Assembly (NCBI GenBank): GCA_947501565.1
Contig: CANMWJ010000005.1
Location: forward strand, 62,001 to 126,000
Direction of reading: 5' to 3'
DNA length: 64,000 nt
DNA from: an uncultured Marinobacterium sp.
Lineage (GTDB): Bacteria; Pseudomonadota; Gammaproteobacteria; Pseudomonadales; Balneatricaceae
In this document: positions 17,912 through 26,394 of the stretch, in pieces
Numbering within the stretch: the first letter of the stretch is position 1
Layout of the letters: every line of letters starts with the position of its first letter
Notes under the pieces: generated by a model
Told to the model about the DNA's origin: nothing
Seen by the model: only the letters and a program-made list of their open reading frames with translations
The model's database searches: none
Made by a program: the position numbers and the translations under genes

Positions 17912-18529
17912 GTGACTGTTGAGTTTGTGGCTGCATCCAAGCTGCCGACCCCTTGGGGTGTATTCCAGATGGTGGGGTTTGAAGACCGTGAAACCGGCAA
18001 AGAACATGTTGCTCTGGTCTACGGTGAGCCGGGTGGGGATACACCAGCACTCGCGCGCGTGCATTCCGAATGTCTGACCGGTGATGCCCTGTTCAGCCTG
18101 CGCTGTGACTGTGGTTTTCAGCTGCAGGAAGCGCTGAAACGGATCTCCGAGGCGGGTGAGGGTGTGCTGCTCTATCTGCGTCAGGAAGGTCGCGGCATCG
18201 GTCTGCTGAACAAGATCAAGGCGTATAACCTGCAGGATGGCGGTGCGGATACGGTCGAAGCTAACGAACGCCTCGGTTTCGAAGCGGATATGCGTAACTA
18301 CAGCATGTGTCTGCCGATGCTGGAACACTTGGGCATCAAACAGGTGCGTCTGATGACCAATAACCCGCGTAAGGTAAAAGCGCTGGAGAAATACGGCGTT
18401 ACCGTGGCGGAGCGCGTGCCGCTGCAGGTGGGCAAAAACCGTCACAATGAAGACTATCTGGCGACCAAGATGGGCAAGCTGGGCCATATGATGACCGAGC
18501 ACCACTTCCGCGATGATGAAGAGGCCTGA
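17912..18529 (+). CDS. ribA: GTP cyclohydrolase II
   Basis: Zinc enzyme that opens the GTP ring in the first committed step of riboflavin synthesis. All catalytic features missing from RibBX are here: [24 protein letters not shown] supplies the three zinc cysteines, and RQEGRGIGL supplies catalytic residues. I chose the GTG at 17912 ([16 protein letters not shown]) because GAGGT precedes it by 7 bases and it matches the E. coli N-terminus; an upstream ATG at 17864 would overlap a TAAAAT promoter-like element at 17876. About 205 aa. No FMN riboswitch is visible upstream. Confidence 0.95.
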   Translation: MTVEFVAASKLPTPWGVFQMVGFEDRETGKEHVALVYGEPGGDTPALARVHSECLTGDALFSLRCDCGFQLQEALKRISEAGEGVLLYLRQEGRGIGLLNKIKAYNLQDGGADTVEANERLGFEADMRNYSMCLPMLEHLGIKQVRLMTNNPRKVKALEKYGVTVAERVPLQVGKNRHNEDYLATKMGKLGHMMTEHHFRDDEEA

Positions 18530-18549
18530 TGCAGGTGCTCTCAAGACAG

Positions 18550-18579
18550 AAAAAAGCCGCGAATGATCGCGGCTTTTTT
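18550..18579. terminator. bidirectional terminator between ribA and dxs
   Basis: AAAAAGCCGCGA-ATGA-TCGCGGCTTTTTT; A and T runs on both sides. Confidence 0.85.
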
Positions 18580-18611
18580 GTGGCTGTTTGGAAGGGGGCT
18601 GGCGTGAGTCT

Positions 18612-20396
18612 CTAAGCCAGTTGGGCCAATCTTTCGCCAATCGCCTGTGCAATACCGTCCGCATCCAGTCCGCATTCGGTGAGCTGCTCCTGACGGGTGG
18701 CGTGCTCAATCCAGCGGTCCGGGATACCCAGCTTCAGCAGCGGAGTAGCGAGGCCTGCCTGATGCAGGTATTCACTCACGGCAGAACCCGCACCTCCCTG
18801 GATACTGTGATCTTCCAGTGTAACCAGCAGTTGATGCTCTTCGGCCAACGTGTCGATCATTTCGGAATCCAGCGGCTTTACGAAGCGCATATCCACCAAT
18901 GTCAGATTCAGCCGTTCGGCTACCTCTTTCGCCGCAGGCAGCAGCGGGCCGAAGTTCAGTAGCGCTGCTGATTCGCCACGACGCAGTGCCTTACTGCGCC
19001 CCAGATTAATCTTGCGTGGGCGACGCTCAACCATAATGCCGCTGCCGGAGCCGCGTGGGTAACGCACCGCCGCCGGACCCGGGTAGAGGTAACCGGTGGT
19101 CAGCAGGTCGTACAGCTCCTGCTCATCAGAAGGTGTCATCACCACCATGCCCGGCAGGCAACGCAGCATGCTGACATCAAAGCAACCGGCGTGGGTGGAG
19201 CCGTCTTCGCCTACCAGACCGGCACGGTCGATGGCAAAGAGCACGTCGAGATCCTGAATCACTACATCGTGAACCAGCTGGTCATAGGCGCGTTGCAGGA
19301 AGGTGGAGTAGATCGCCACTACGGGTTTCATCTCGCGGCAGGCCATACCCGCTGCCAGGGTAACGGCGTGCTGTTCGGCGATCGCCACGTCGAAGTAGCG
19401 GTCCGGGTATTTCTCCGAGAAGGCGATCAGGTCGGAACCCTCGCGCATCGCCGGAGTAATGCCGACCAGCTCCTCTTCGTCCCTGGCCATATCGCAGAGC
19501 CAGTGACCGAAGATGTTGCAGTATTTCTCCCGTTTCGGCGCGGCGGGTTTGTGTTTGGGTTCGATCTTGGTCAGCGCGTGATAACCCACCGGATCGGCTT
19601 CCGCCGGTTCAAACCCTTTGCCCTTGCGAGTGACCACATGCAGGAACTGCGGGCCGGGGCGATTCAGCGCGGCGTCGAGTGCGGGCAGCAACTCGTCAAA
19701 GTTATGCCCATCGACCGGACCTGAGTACTGGAAATCGAGCGCTTCAAACAGCGCCGCGGTGGTTTCGCCTTCGCTACGGCTGGTCAGGTTTTTCGATAGA
19801 TAGGAGGCCAGACCGCCGATGTTATGCGAAATCGACATCTCGTTGTCATTCAGCACAACCAGCAGGTTCGCATCAGTATGAGCCGCATGGTTCAGCGCTT
19901 CGAAGGCCATGCCCGCTGTCATTGCGCCGTCACCGATCACAGCTACGGATTTGTGGTTATCACCGCGTAGCTTGTCTGCCACGGCCATACCCAGTGCCGC
20001 GCTGATGGAGGTACTAGAGTGACCGGTGCCAAAGTCGTCGTAGGGGCTCTCTGCTCGTTTTGGGAACGGTGCGAGGCCGCCTTTCTGACGGATGCTCAGC
20101 ATCTGCAGTTGGCGTTCGGTCAGAATTTTGTGTGGATAACACTGATGACCCACATCCCAGACCAGGTGATCGTTGGGCGTGTCCAGCAAATAGTGCAGGG
20201 CGATGGTCAGCTCGATGACACCGAGACCGGCACCAAAGTGGCCGCCGGTCTGGCCAACGCTGTACAGCAGGTACGCGCGCAGCTCCTGAGCTAGTTGGGC
20301 CAGGTCGCTTTGCGGGAGTTGACTGAGCGCGGCGGGATCAGTGATTGCGTCCAGCAGTGGCGTCTGTGGACGACTTGTAGGAATCTCTCGGAACAT
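18612..20396 (-). CDS. dxs: 1-deoxy-D-xylulose-5-phosphate synthase
   Basis: Thiamine diphosphate enzyme that condenses pyruvate and glyceraldehyde 3-phosphate, first step of the MEP isoprenoid pathway. The 594-aa transketolase-like protein shows HLVWDVGHQCYPHKILT, the ThDP motif GDGAMTAGMAFEALNHA, VDGHNFDELLPALD, and the pyrimidine-domain segment FDVAIAEQHAVTLAAGMA. It is slightly shorter than E. coli Dxs (620). The ATG overlaps the ispA stop by one base, so xseB-ispA-dxs is a coupled operon. Confidence 0.97.
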   Translation of the reverse strand: MFREIPTSRPQTPLLDAITDPAALSQLPQSDLAQLAQELRAYLLYSVGQTGGHFGAGLGVIELTIALHYLLDTPNDHLVWDVGHQCYPHKILTERQLQMLSIRQKGGLAPFPKRAESPYDDFGTGHSSTSISAALGMAVADKLRGDNHKSVAVIGDGAMTAGMAFEALNHAAHTDANLLVVLNDNEMSISHNIGGLASYLSKNLTSRSEGETTAALFEALDFQYSGPVDGHNFDELLPALDAALNRPGPQFLHVVTRKGKGFEPAEADPVGYHALTKIEPKHKPAAPKREKYCNIFGHWLCDMARDEEELVGITPAMREGSDLIAFSEKYPDRYFDVAIAEQHAVTLAAGMACREMKPVVAIYSTFLQRAYDQLVHDVVIQDLDVLFAIDRAGLVGEDGSTHAGCFDVSMLRCLPGMVVMTPSDEQELYDLLTTGYLYPGPAAVRYPRGSGSGIMVERRPRKINLGRSKALRRGESAALLNFGPLLPAAKEVAERLNLTLVDMRFVKPLDSEMIDTLAEEHQLLVTLEDHSIQGGAGSAVSEYLHQAGLATPLLKLGIPDRWIEHATRQEQLTECGLDADGIAQAIGERLAQLA

Positions 20397-21274
20397 TAGT
20401 GATCGCGGTGAACGATAAAGTCAGCCAGTTCTTTCAGCGGCTGAGCGGCGTCACCGAAACTCTCCAGTGCGGTAACCGCTTCACGATGGAGCAGGTTAAG
20501 TTTCTCTTTGGCCCCCTCCATACCCAGCAGGGCGGGATAGGTTGGCTTATCCTGTTCCTGATCGGAGCCTTGGGGCTTACCAATGGTTTCAGTATCGCCC
20601 TCAATATCCAGAATGTCATCCTTAACCTGGAAAGCCAGGCCGATGGCGTTGCCGTACTGTCGCAGCTTGGCGAAGGTATCAGCATCGTTGCAGCCGCTGG
20701 CGATGATGCCCAGGTCGATAGCGGCGTTCAGCAGTGCACCTGTTTTGTGCTGGTGCATCGCTTCCAGTTGTTCCAGTGTCAGCTGTTTGCCCACATGGCT
20801 GAGGTCAAACGCCTGTCCCAGCACCATGCCACTGTCGCCGGAGGCTTTGGACAATACGCGGATCAGGGCCAGATTTCTGGCCGGATCACTGTCATCCGCT
20901 ACCAGATGTTCGAAGGCGAAACACTGCAGCGCATCACCCGCGAGGATCGCGGTCGCCTCGTCAAAGGCGATGTGGCAGGTTGGTTTGCCGCGGCGCAGAT
21001 CATCGTCATCCATTGCGGGCAGGTCGTCGTGCACCAGTGAATAGCTGTGGACACACTCGATGGCTGCCGCTGGCGCGTCGGCCTGGTCTGGCTGACCGCC
21101 CAGCATCTGGTTCACCATATACACCAACACCGGACGGACCCGTTTGCCGCCATTAAACAGGGCGTAACGCATCGCTTCCTGCAGGCGGGGCTCCAGGCTT
21201 TCACGCAGAATAACGGTGTCCAGGTACTGGTCGACCCGCTGCTGATAGTGTTGCAGTGTTTCTTTGATGGCCAA
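20396..21274 (-). CDS. ispA: farnesyl diphosphate synthase
   Basis: Prenyltransferase that adds two isopentenyl units to make C15 farnesyl diphosphate. The two aspartate-rich motifs are visible: DDLPAMDDDDLRRG (first, near residue 80) and FQVKDDILDIEGD (second), plus GGKRVRPVLVYMV near the N-terminus. Length 292 aa is normal. The start is TTG at 21274, supported by an upstream GAGGAATCC site and correct family N-terminus. Middle gene of xseB-ispA-dxs. Confidence 0.95.
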   Translation of the reverse strand: MAIKETLQHYQQRVDQYLDTVILRESLEPRLQEAMRYALFNGGKRVRPVLVYMVNQMLGGQPDQADAPAAAIECVHSYSLVHDDLPAMDDDDLRRGKPTCHIAFDEATAILAGDALQCFAFEHLVADDSDPARNLALIRVLSKASGDSGMVLGQAFDLSHVGKQLTLEQLEAMHQHKTGALLNAAIDLGIIASGCNDADTFAKLRQYGNAIGLAFQVKDDILDIEGDTETIGKPQGSDQEQDKPTYPALLGMEGAKEKLNLLHREAVTALESFGDAAQPLKELADFIVHRDH

Positions 21275-21277
21275 GGT

Positions 21278-21517
21278 TCAGGATTCCTCGTCGACAAACG
21301 GCTGGCTCTGTAGCTCACCGTTCTTTTCGATTAATAGCTGAACTTTCTGTTCTGCCTGGTCGAGTATCTTTTGGCAGTCACGGGTCAGCTTTACGCCCGC
21401 CTCAAACGCGCTGAGGGCCTCTTCCAGAGAGAGGTCACCCTGTTCCATCTGGTTGACCAGTGACTCCAGTTCGCTCAGCGATTGCTCGAAATCAGTGGCT
21501 TTTTTGGTACGGGGCAT
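21278..21517 (-). CDS. xseB: exodeoxyribonuclease VII small subunit
   Basis: 79-aa coiled-coil subunit that binds XseA to degrade single-stranded DNA. The diagnostic [53 protein letters not shown] covers nearly the whole protein. First gene of the operon with ispA and dxs, the usual gammaproteobacterial arrangement. XseA is not in the window. Confidence 0.95.
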   Translation of the reverse strand: MPRTKKATDFEQSLSELESLVNQMEQGDLSLEEALSAFEAGVKLTRDCQKILDQAEQKVQLLIEKNGELQSQPFVDEES

Positions 21518-21695
21518 GGGTGTTTCCTAAGGGTTAAAGGCGTAAACGTTACCTAAGCGTACCGCATTTATCAATTAACTCTACATAATCAAAATCATAC
21601 GTTCGTTTGGGGGTGATTGGAGGGGATTTTTTGCTATGATGGGACGCTCAGAAAAAGCCATAAAAACGCTGTGGGTGTGATCTGGAGAGTATAGA

Positions 21696-22448
21696 GTGGA
21701 TATAGCAACGCTCGTCGGTCTGTTAGGTTCCTTCGGCCTTGTAGTCGCCGCGATGGTGATGGGCGGGGATATCGGTGTTTTCATTAACGTACCGTCCCTG
21801 TTGATCGTAATTGTCGGAACAATCTTTGTTGTAATGATGAAATACACGCTGGGAACATTCCTGGGCGTGGGTAAGGTTATCGGCAAGGCATTTATGTTTA
21901 AGTCGCTGAGCCCGGATACCATCATCGCAGAAACAGTAGAGCTGGCAGATGCTGCGCGTAAGGGTGGCCTGCTGTCTTTGGAAGACAAAACCGTAAGCAG
22001 CGATTTTATGCAGCGTGGTATTCAGCTGCTGGTGGATGGCCACGATCCGGAAGTGGTGAAGTCCCTGCTGAATAAAGAAGCGAAACTGGCGGCAGATCGT
22101 CATGACAATAGCATCACCATTCTCAGTGCCATGGGTGACGTTGGCCCGGCGATGGGGATGATCGGTACGCTGGTTGGTCTGGTACAGATGCTGTCCAACA
22201 TGTCGGACCCGAAATCGATCGGTCCGGCGATGGCGGTGGCACTGTTGACCACCCTGTACGGTGCGATTCTGGCAACCATGTTTGCGCTGCCGGTGGCGGA
22301 CAAGCTGGGCCAGCGTAAAGATGAGGAAGCCTTGAACCAGGCGCTGATTACCGACGGTTTGCTGGCAATTCAGGCGGGACAGAACCCGCGTGTAATTGAG
22401 CAGATGCTGAAGAACTACCTGCCGGAAGGCAAGCGTGGTGAAGGTTAA
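21696..22448 (+). CDS. pomA: flagellar motor stator protein PomA (MotA family)
   Basis: Inner-membrane stator subunit that couples ion flow to flagellar rotation. The 250-aa protein has four predicted membrane segments, the first pair at about residues 5-55 and the second at about 145-205, with GPAMGMIGTLVGLVQML and MAVALLTTLYGAILA. The large cytoplasmic loop lies between. The compact length and sequence resemble sodium-driven PomA rather than proton MotA. GTG start with a GGAGAG site. Paired with pomB 17 bp downstream. Confidence 0.93.
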   Translation: MDIATLVGLLGSFGLVVAAMVMGGDIGVFINVPSLLIVIVGTIFVVMMKYTLGTFLGVGKVIGKAFMFKSLSPDTIIAETVELADAARKGGLLSLEDKTVSSDFMQRGIQLLVDGHDPEVVKSLLNKEAKLAADRHDNSITILSAMGDVGPAMGMIGTLVGLVQMLSNMSDPKSIGPAMAVALLTTLYGAILATMFALPVADKLGQRKDEEALNQALITDGLLAIQAGQNPRVIEQMLKNYLPEGKRGEG

Positions 22449-22465
22449 CACAGGGTGGATATGTC

Positions 22466-23398
22466 ATGAGTGACGAAGAACACGAATGCCCCCCCTGCCC
22501 CGCGGGGCTACCTGGATGGTTGGCGACCTTTGCTGACCTGATGTCCCTGCTGATGTGCTTCTTCGTACTACTGCTCTCGTTCTCCGAGATGGATGTACTG
22601 AAGTTTAAGCAGTTGGCCGGTTCCATGCGTGAAGCCTTTGGTGTTCAGAACCAGATCAAGGTGGAGGATGTGCCAAAAGGTACCTCCGTAATCACGCAGG
22701 AGTTCAGCCCGGGCCGTCCTGAGCCGACGCCGCTGAACGAAGTTCGCCAGATGACGGTGAACAACGATATGAACACCCTCGACATACGATCGGTCGAGGG
22801 GGAAGCGGAAGTCCAGGATAAGGAAGCGGCTGAGATTCTCGAAGAGATGATGCAGCAGATGGAGCAGCAGGCCGAAGAGGAAGCTGTTGAGTTTGCCGCA
22901 GCGCTGGCGAAAGAGATCGGTCAGGGCAGCATCGAGGTGGAATCCGAAGGGCGTAAGATCATTATCCGCCTGAAGGAGCAGGGGTCTTTTGATTCCGGGC
23001 GTGCCGAGTTGAAGTTCGAAGCGATCCCGGTGCTGGCGAAAATTCGCGATATGCTGCTTGAGGTGAAAGGTAAGGTCGCCATTGAAGGCCATACCGACAG
23101 TATTCCTTATAATGGCCGTCGCTTTGAGTCCAACTGGGACCTTTCCACCGCGCGTGCGCTGGCGGTTGCCCATGAACTCTTTGGGGATCCGCGCATCAAG
23201 CAGGACCGCTTCCGTGTCCTGGGTTACGCTGACAACAAGCCGCTGACACCGAACGAGACCCGCGCCCAGCGTTCACGTAACCGTCGCGTCGAGATTGTGG
23301 TGCAGAAGGGGGATGATATTGAGCTGCTGAAACGTTTGCAGGCGGCTGATCCATCCGATGTGGAGCGTGAGAACCAGGCACCGAAAGAGGTGTTCTGA
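22466..23398 (+). CDS. pomB: flagellar motor stator protein PomB (MotB family)
   Basis: 310-aa stator subunit. One N-terminal membrane helix (about 18-42) follows the plug-forming cytoplasmic start; the ion-binding aspartate is D24 in WLATFADLMSLLMCFFVLLLSF, the same number as in Vibrio PomB. A long acidic, Glu-rich periplasmic linker (about 95-155) leads to a C-terminal OmpA-like peptidoglycan-binding domain (EGHTDSIPYNGRRFESNWDLSTARA). Sodium use is inferred from PomA/PomB resemblance, not shown directly. Confidence 0.93.
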   Translation: MSDEEHECPPCPAGLPGWLATFADLMSLLMCFFVLLLSFSEMDVLKFKQLAGSMREAFGVQNQIKVEDVPKGTSVITQEFSPGRPEPTPLNEVRQMTVNNDMNTLDIRSVEGEAEVQDKEAAEILEEMMQQMEQQAEEEAVEFAAALAKEIGQGSIEVESEGRKIIIRLKEQGSFDSGRAELKFEAIPVLAKIRDMLLEVKGKVAIEGHTDSIPYNGRRFESNWDLSTARALAVAHELFGDPRIKQDRFRVLGYADNKPLTPNETRAQRSRNRRVEIVVQKGDDIELLKRLQAADPSDVERENQAPKEVF

Positions 23399-23422
23399 TC
23401 CTTCTCTGTTCTGACAGATAAT

Positions 23423-23450
23423 AAAAAACCCGGCCAAGGCCGGGTTTTTT
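23423..23450. terminator. bidirectional terminator between pomB and cytochrome c5 gene
   Basis: AAAAAACCCGGCC-AA-GGCCGGGTTTTTT, near-perfect and symmetrical for the two convergent genes. Confidence 0.88.
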
Positions 23451-23466
23451 ATTGCATCAGCAGATC

Positions 23467-23769
23467 TTACTTGGAGTTATCCAGCATGTGCTGGATCGCG
23501 CCTTTCAGTTCGTTGTCGGTGCAGTCCATGCACAGACCTTTAGGTGGCATCGCGCCTTTACCTTTAACTGCAGTTGCCAGCAGTGCGTCCATACCCAGAG
23601 CGGCACGTGGAGCCCATGCAGCTGCGTCACCTACTTTAGGTGCGCCAGCAGCGCCAGTCATGTGACATGCCAGACATTTGGTGTTGTAAACTTCTACGCC
23701 AGTACGTTCAGCCATAGCAGCTGTAGACATCAGCGCAGCAGTAGCAGCAACGATAAGAGCTTTTTTCAT
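23467..23769 (-). CDS. cytochrome c5 family protein
   Basis: 100-aa periplasmic c-type cytochrome. Signal peptide MKKALIVAATAALMSTAAMA, then haem motif CLACH (C32-C35-H36) and an axial-Met segment GKGAMPPKGLCMDC. The extra CxxC after the Met matches the disulfide typical of cytochrome c5. Start at 23769 chosen for the signal peptide; an upstream ATG 24 bp away is less likely. Role is soluble electron transfer; partner unknown. Confidence 0.9.
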   Translation of the reverse strand: MKKALIVAATAALMSTAAMAERTGVEVYNTKCLACHMTGAAGAPKVGDAAAWAPRAALGMDALLATAVKGKGAMPPKGLCMDCTDNELKGAIQHMLDNSK

Positions 23770-24086
23770 AGTTAGTACCTTCAGTGCTCGCAAGAGTGAT
23801 TTTTAATGTAATAGGAATCTCTGGTTAAATCCGATGCGCTGTACATCCCGGTAGGAGCTGTTGCTAGCGGCAGTCTGGACCTGATCGAAGCATTCCAATT
23901 TTTACCGCGCTGTAATTTTTATAGGGTGCGCAGGAAAGCATAGGGTTTATTCAGAGATTCCCAACCTCACCCGAAATCTCCAGAGGCGAAGTTTAGACAT
24001 AACCCTGTATTACTGTAAATACACAATTGGAGGTTAACTTAGCCTGAACAGACTAGTCAGAAAGGAGGGGTGGAACCGATCGCTGA
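23770..24086. other. gene-free stretch upstream of the cytochrome gene
   Basis: 317 bp with no convincing reading frame, RNA gene or repeat. It must hold the leftward cytochrome c5 promoter, but I cannot single out a convincing one. Confidence 0.4.
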
Positions 24087-24296
24087 TTAGCGTCCGGTTC
24101 CCAGATGCATTGCGTATTCTGCCTGATGGCGTTGGGTGCGCAGGTTCTGTTCTGTGTGCTGAGATTCGTTTTGATATTCCAGAATCGCCTGATCGACCAG
24201 TGCCTTGGGCGCGGTAACGATGTTGCGTACGTCACTGATGGAGTAACCACGGCTCAGGAGTTGTTTCAGCTGTGCGCTCAGATGTTCTTTTTCCAT
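24087..24296 (-). CDS. hypothetical protein, 69 aa
   Basis: Unrecognised, hydrophilic, helical protein (MEKEHLSAQLKQLLSRGYSISDVRNIVTAPKALVDQAILEYQNESQHTEQNLRTQRHQAEYAMHLG). The first 40 residues could form a small helix-turn-helix-like unit (LLSRGYSISDVRNIV), but this is not strong enough to call DNA binding. Start at 24296 chosen because GAGGAT lies 8 bases upstream. A 14-bp perfect palindrome sits about 20 bp before the start and may be its operator. Confidence 0.55.
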   Translation of the reverse strand: MEKEHLSAQLKQLLSRGYSISDVRNIVTAPKALVDQAILEYQNESQHTEQNLRTQRHQAEYAMHLGTGR

Positions 24297-24315
24297 TTCT
24301 AATATCCTCATCTTT

Positions 24316-24334
24316 ATGTTCGCGAACATGTTCG
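24316..24334. promoter_or_regulatory. palindromic operator-like site
   Basis: ATGTTCGCGAACAT is a perfect 14-bp palindrome (24316-24329), overlapping a second one, CGAACATGTTCG (24323-24334). It lies just upstream of the 69-aa gene on the minus strand. Binding protein unknown. Confidence 0.4.
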
Positions 24335-24421
24335 CTGAGGAATATTTCAACTGTATTTCAAATCGCTATCTTTTTGATCCGAATCAACATGGAAAAGTGG
24401 AGTTAAATTCAACTCGGAGGG

Positions 24422-25246
24422 TTATCTGGGGACGATGCCCAGGCGTTCCTCCGCTTCCTTGATTAATGCCTTATCCAGTTCAGGCGGGGTGGTATCGATA
24501 CCCTCCTCCAGCGCATCGGCGATGGTTTTGAGTACATTTATACGGGCATACCATTTGTGATTGCCGGCGACTACATGCCAAGGCACCGTTTCAGTGGAGG
24601 TGCGTGCCAGCATCTCATTGATGGCATCGGTGTACTCATCCCACTTTTCGCGGTTTCGGATATCCTCGCTGGTCAGTTTCCAGCGCTTGTAGGGATTGTT
24701 CAGCCGTTCGTCAAAACGCTTTAGCTGCTCGTCCTTATCGATGTGCAGAAAGATCTTAACGATACGCACATCGTCGTCGGTCAGCATGCGCTCAAACTCG
24801 TTGATCTCATGGTAGGCGCGCTGCCACTCCTTCTTCGACGCAAAACCCTCGACCCTCTCAACCAGCACACGTCCATACCAGGAACGATCAAAAATAGACC
24901 AGGTGCGTGGGATGGGTAAGCGGGTTTGAAAGCGGTAAAGATAGTGGCGCCCCTGCTCGTCAGGTGTGGGGGAGCCGATGGGATGCACCTTGACGCCGCG
25001 GGGATCGAGTTTTTCCGTCAGGCGTCGGATCGCACCGCCTTTGCCGCTTGCGTCCCAGCCCTCCAGTACGATGATCGCTCGACGTCCCTGATGGTGATAG
25101 GCCTGTTGAATCGCCAGAATGCGTTTCTGTAGCTTTTTCAGCTTGCTTTCGTAGCGAGCTTTGTCGTCGATGACTGCGTTCAGGAGGTCGACATCCTCAA
25201 GCTGTGGTGGGTTGTCCTGCACGATGATCTGGCTGGGTTCATGCAT
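24422..25246 (-). CDS. ppk2: polyphosphate kinase 2
   Basis: 274-aa P-loop kinase that uses polyphosphate to phosphorylate nucleotides, usually regenerating GTP/ATP or forming polyP. Walker A is EGWDASGKGGAIRRL (near residue 62), the lid/Walker B region contains FDRSWYGRVLVERVEGF, and ERMLTDDDVRIVKIFLHIDKDEQLKRFDERLNNPYKRWK follows. Single-domain class I architecture. Stands alone, transcribed leftwards. Substrate preference (ADP versus GDP) cannot be read. Confidence 0.94.
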   Translation of the reverse strand: MHEPSQIIVQDNPPQLEDVDLLNAVIDDKARYESKLKKLQKRILAIQQAYHHQGRRAIIVLEGWDASGKGGAIRRLTEKLDPRGVKVHPIGSPTPDEQGRHYLYRFQTRLPIPRTWSIFDRSWYGRVLVERVEGFASKKEWQRAYHEINEFERMLTDDDVRIVKIFLHIDKDEQLKRFDERLNNPYKRWKLTSEDIRNREKWDEYTDAINEMLARTSTETVPWHVVAGNHKWYARINVLKTIADALEEGIDTTPPELDKALIKEAEERLGIVPR

Positions 25247-25447
25247 AAGGTGCTACTCCCTTGCTCTCTGATATGGCGTGGCGTGGATACCAGACTAACG
25301 GGTTCATTCTTCCTGTTCAAACAAGGAGTTGGGTTAAATGGAAGGATATTGCTGTTGCGGTTTGATATAGCCAGATCCTTCTTCTAACTTGTATTGAGAG
25401 AGATGACTGACCCATAAAAAGATGTTTCGTCAGCGAGAGGAGATGGC

Positions 25448-26014
25448 ATGAGCCCGGAAGAGGCGTTCCAACGACTGGATACAATACTGCGACAGCGCTA
25501 CCCGGATATATCGTTTAATCCGTCGGGCATGACCAGCCGTACCCTGCAGATACCCTTTAAGGACAGCTCCGGCATGCACTACGTGTTGACGCTGTTTGTA
25601 GAGGTGGAGATGGCGCCCACAACCGGCGTGGTGACCAGCATCAGGGTAGCGTTACCGCCGAAATACAGCTGGGAGGCCCTGCCGGAGGAGATCAGCGCCG
25701 ACAGTCAGCAGATCAAGTCGCTGCTGGTGATGATCGTGCAGGTCGGTAATGAATATCTGGAGCGTGAGCGTCAGACGCTGAAGGTGTTGAACAACCGTGA
25801 TCTGGGTGAGCAATTGGCACGGCTGTGCCACAACCATGGTAATACCGATGCTACTGCAGAGAGTGAAGTCTTCACCCTTCAGAAGGACAACGTACGTATC
25901 AAGATGCGTATCGTAGAGGAAAAGTCGTCCGGTCCTTTCGCCGCACTGTCGATGGCAATCCACGGGGTCGACAGCAAAACCATTCTCAGTGCCATCAAAA
26001 TGCTGATTAAGTAG
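25448..26014 (+). CDS. hypothetical protein, 188 aa
   Basis: Unrecognised cytoplasmic protein without signal peptide or membrane helix. It begins MSPEEAFQRLDTILRQRYPDISFNPSG and alternates beta-rich stretches (TLQIPFKDSSGMHYVLTLFVEVEM) with a helical middle (ISADSQQIKSLLVMIVQVGNEYLERERQ). A GAGAGGAGATGGC site precedes the ATG. Followed 31 bp later by a carboxymuconolactone-decarboxylase-like gene, possibly an operon. No functional motif found. Confidence 0.7.
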   Translation: MSPEEAFQRLDTILRQRYPDISFNPSGMTSRTLQIPFKDSSGMHYVLTLFVEVEMAPTTGVVTSIRVALPPKYSWEALPEEISADSQQIKSLLVMIVQVGNEYLERERQTLKVLNNRDLGEQLARLCHNHGNTDATAESEVFTLQKDNVRIKMRIVEEKSSGPFAALSMAIHGVDSKTILSAIKMLIK

Positions 26015-26045
26015 TACTAGCCAACCACGTTGAACGGGGGAGTTT

Positions 26046-26360
26046 ATGTCGAGCAAACCTTCATCCCAATACAACGCACTGAAAAACGAACAACCCGCAT
26101 TGATGGACGCCGTTGAGGCGCTGGGCGCTGCAGCTAAGCAGGCCGGCCCGCTGGATGCCCGGATGGCCCATCTGATTCAGCTGGGGGCTGCTGCTGCAGC
26201 CCGTTCTGAAGGCGCGGTACACAGCCACGTACGCCGTGCAATGGATGCCGGAGCGTCGGTCGAGGAGGTGCGGCACGCGGTCATGTTGCTGACCAATACC
26301 ATTGGCTTTCCGGCGATGGTGGCGGCACTCTCCTGGGTGGACGACCTACTGGAGCGCTGA
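26046..26360 (+). CDS. carboxymuconolactone decarboxylase-like protein lacking the redox cysteines
   Basis: 104-aa AhpD/CMD-fold protein. The helical signature is recognisable as DARMAHLIQLGAAAAARSEGAVHSHVRRAMDAGASVEEVRHAVMLLTNTIGFPAMVAAL. In AhpD-type members the centre reads CxxCxxxH; here the two cysteine positions are occupied by Ser and Ala while the His is kept, so thiol peroxidase activity is not expected. Lies between the 188-aa hypothetical gene and an L,D-transpeptidase. Function unknown. Confidence 0.82.
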   Translation: MSSKPSSQYNALKNEQPALMDAVEALGAAAKQAGPLDARMAHLIQLGAAAAARSEGAVHSHVRRAMDAGASVEEVRHAVMLLTNTIGFPAMVAALSWVDDLLER

Positions 26361-26394
26361 TCTTACCCTGAGGGTATAGAGTAAGGTGTTGGCG

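Noticed and set aside
24323-24334. LexA box (CGAACATGTTCG, Gram-positive type)
   Set aside because: The spacer between the half-sites is 2 bp rather than 4, and the exact CTGT-N8-ACAG box at recN shows this organism uses the proteobacterial motif.
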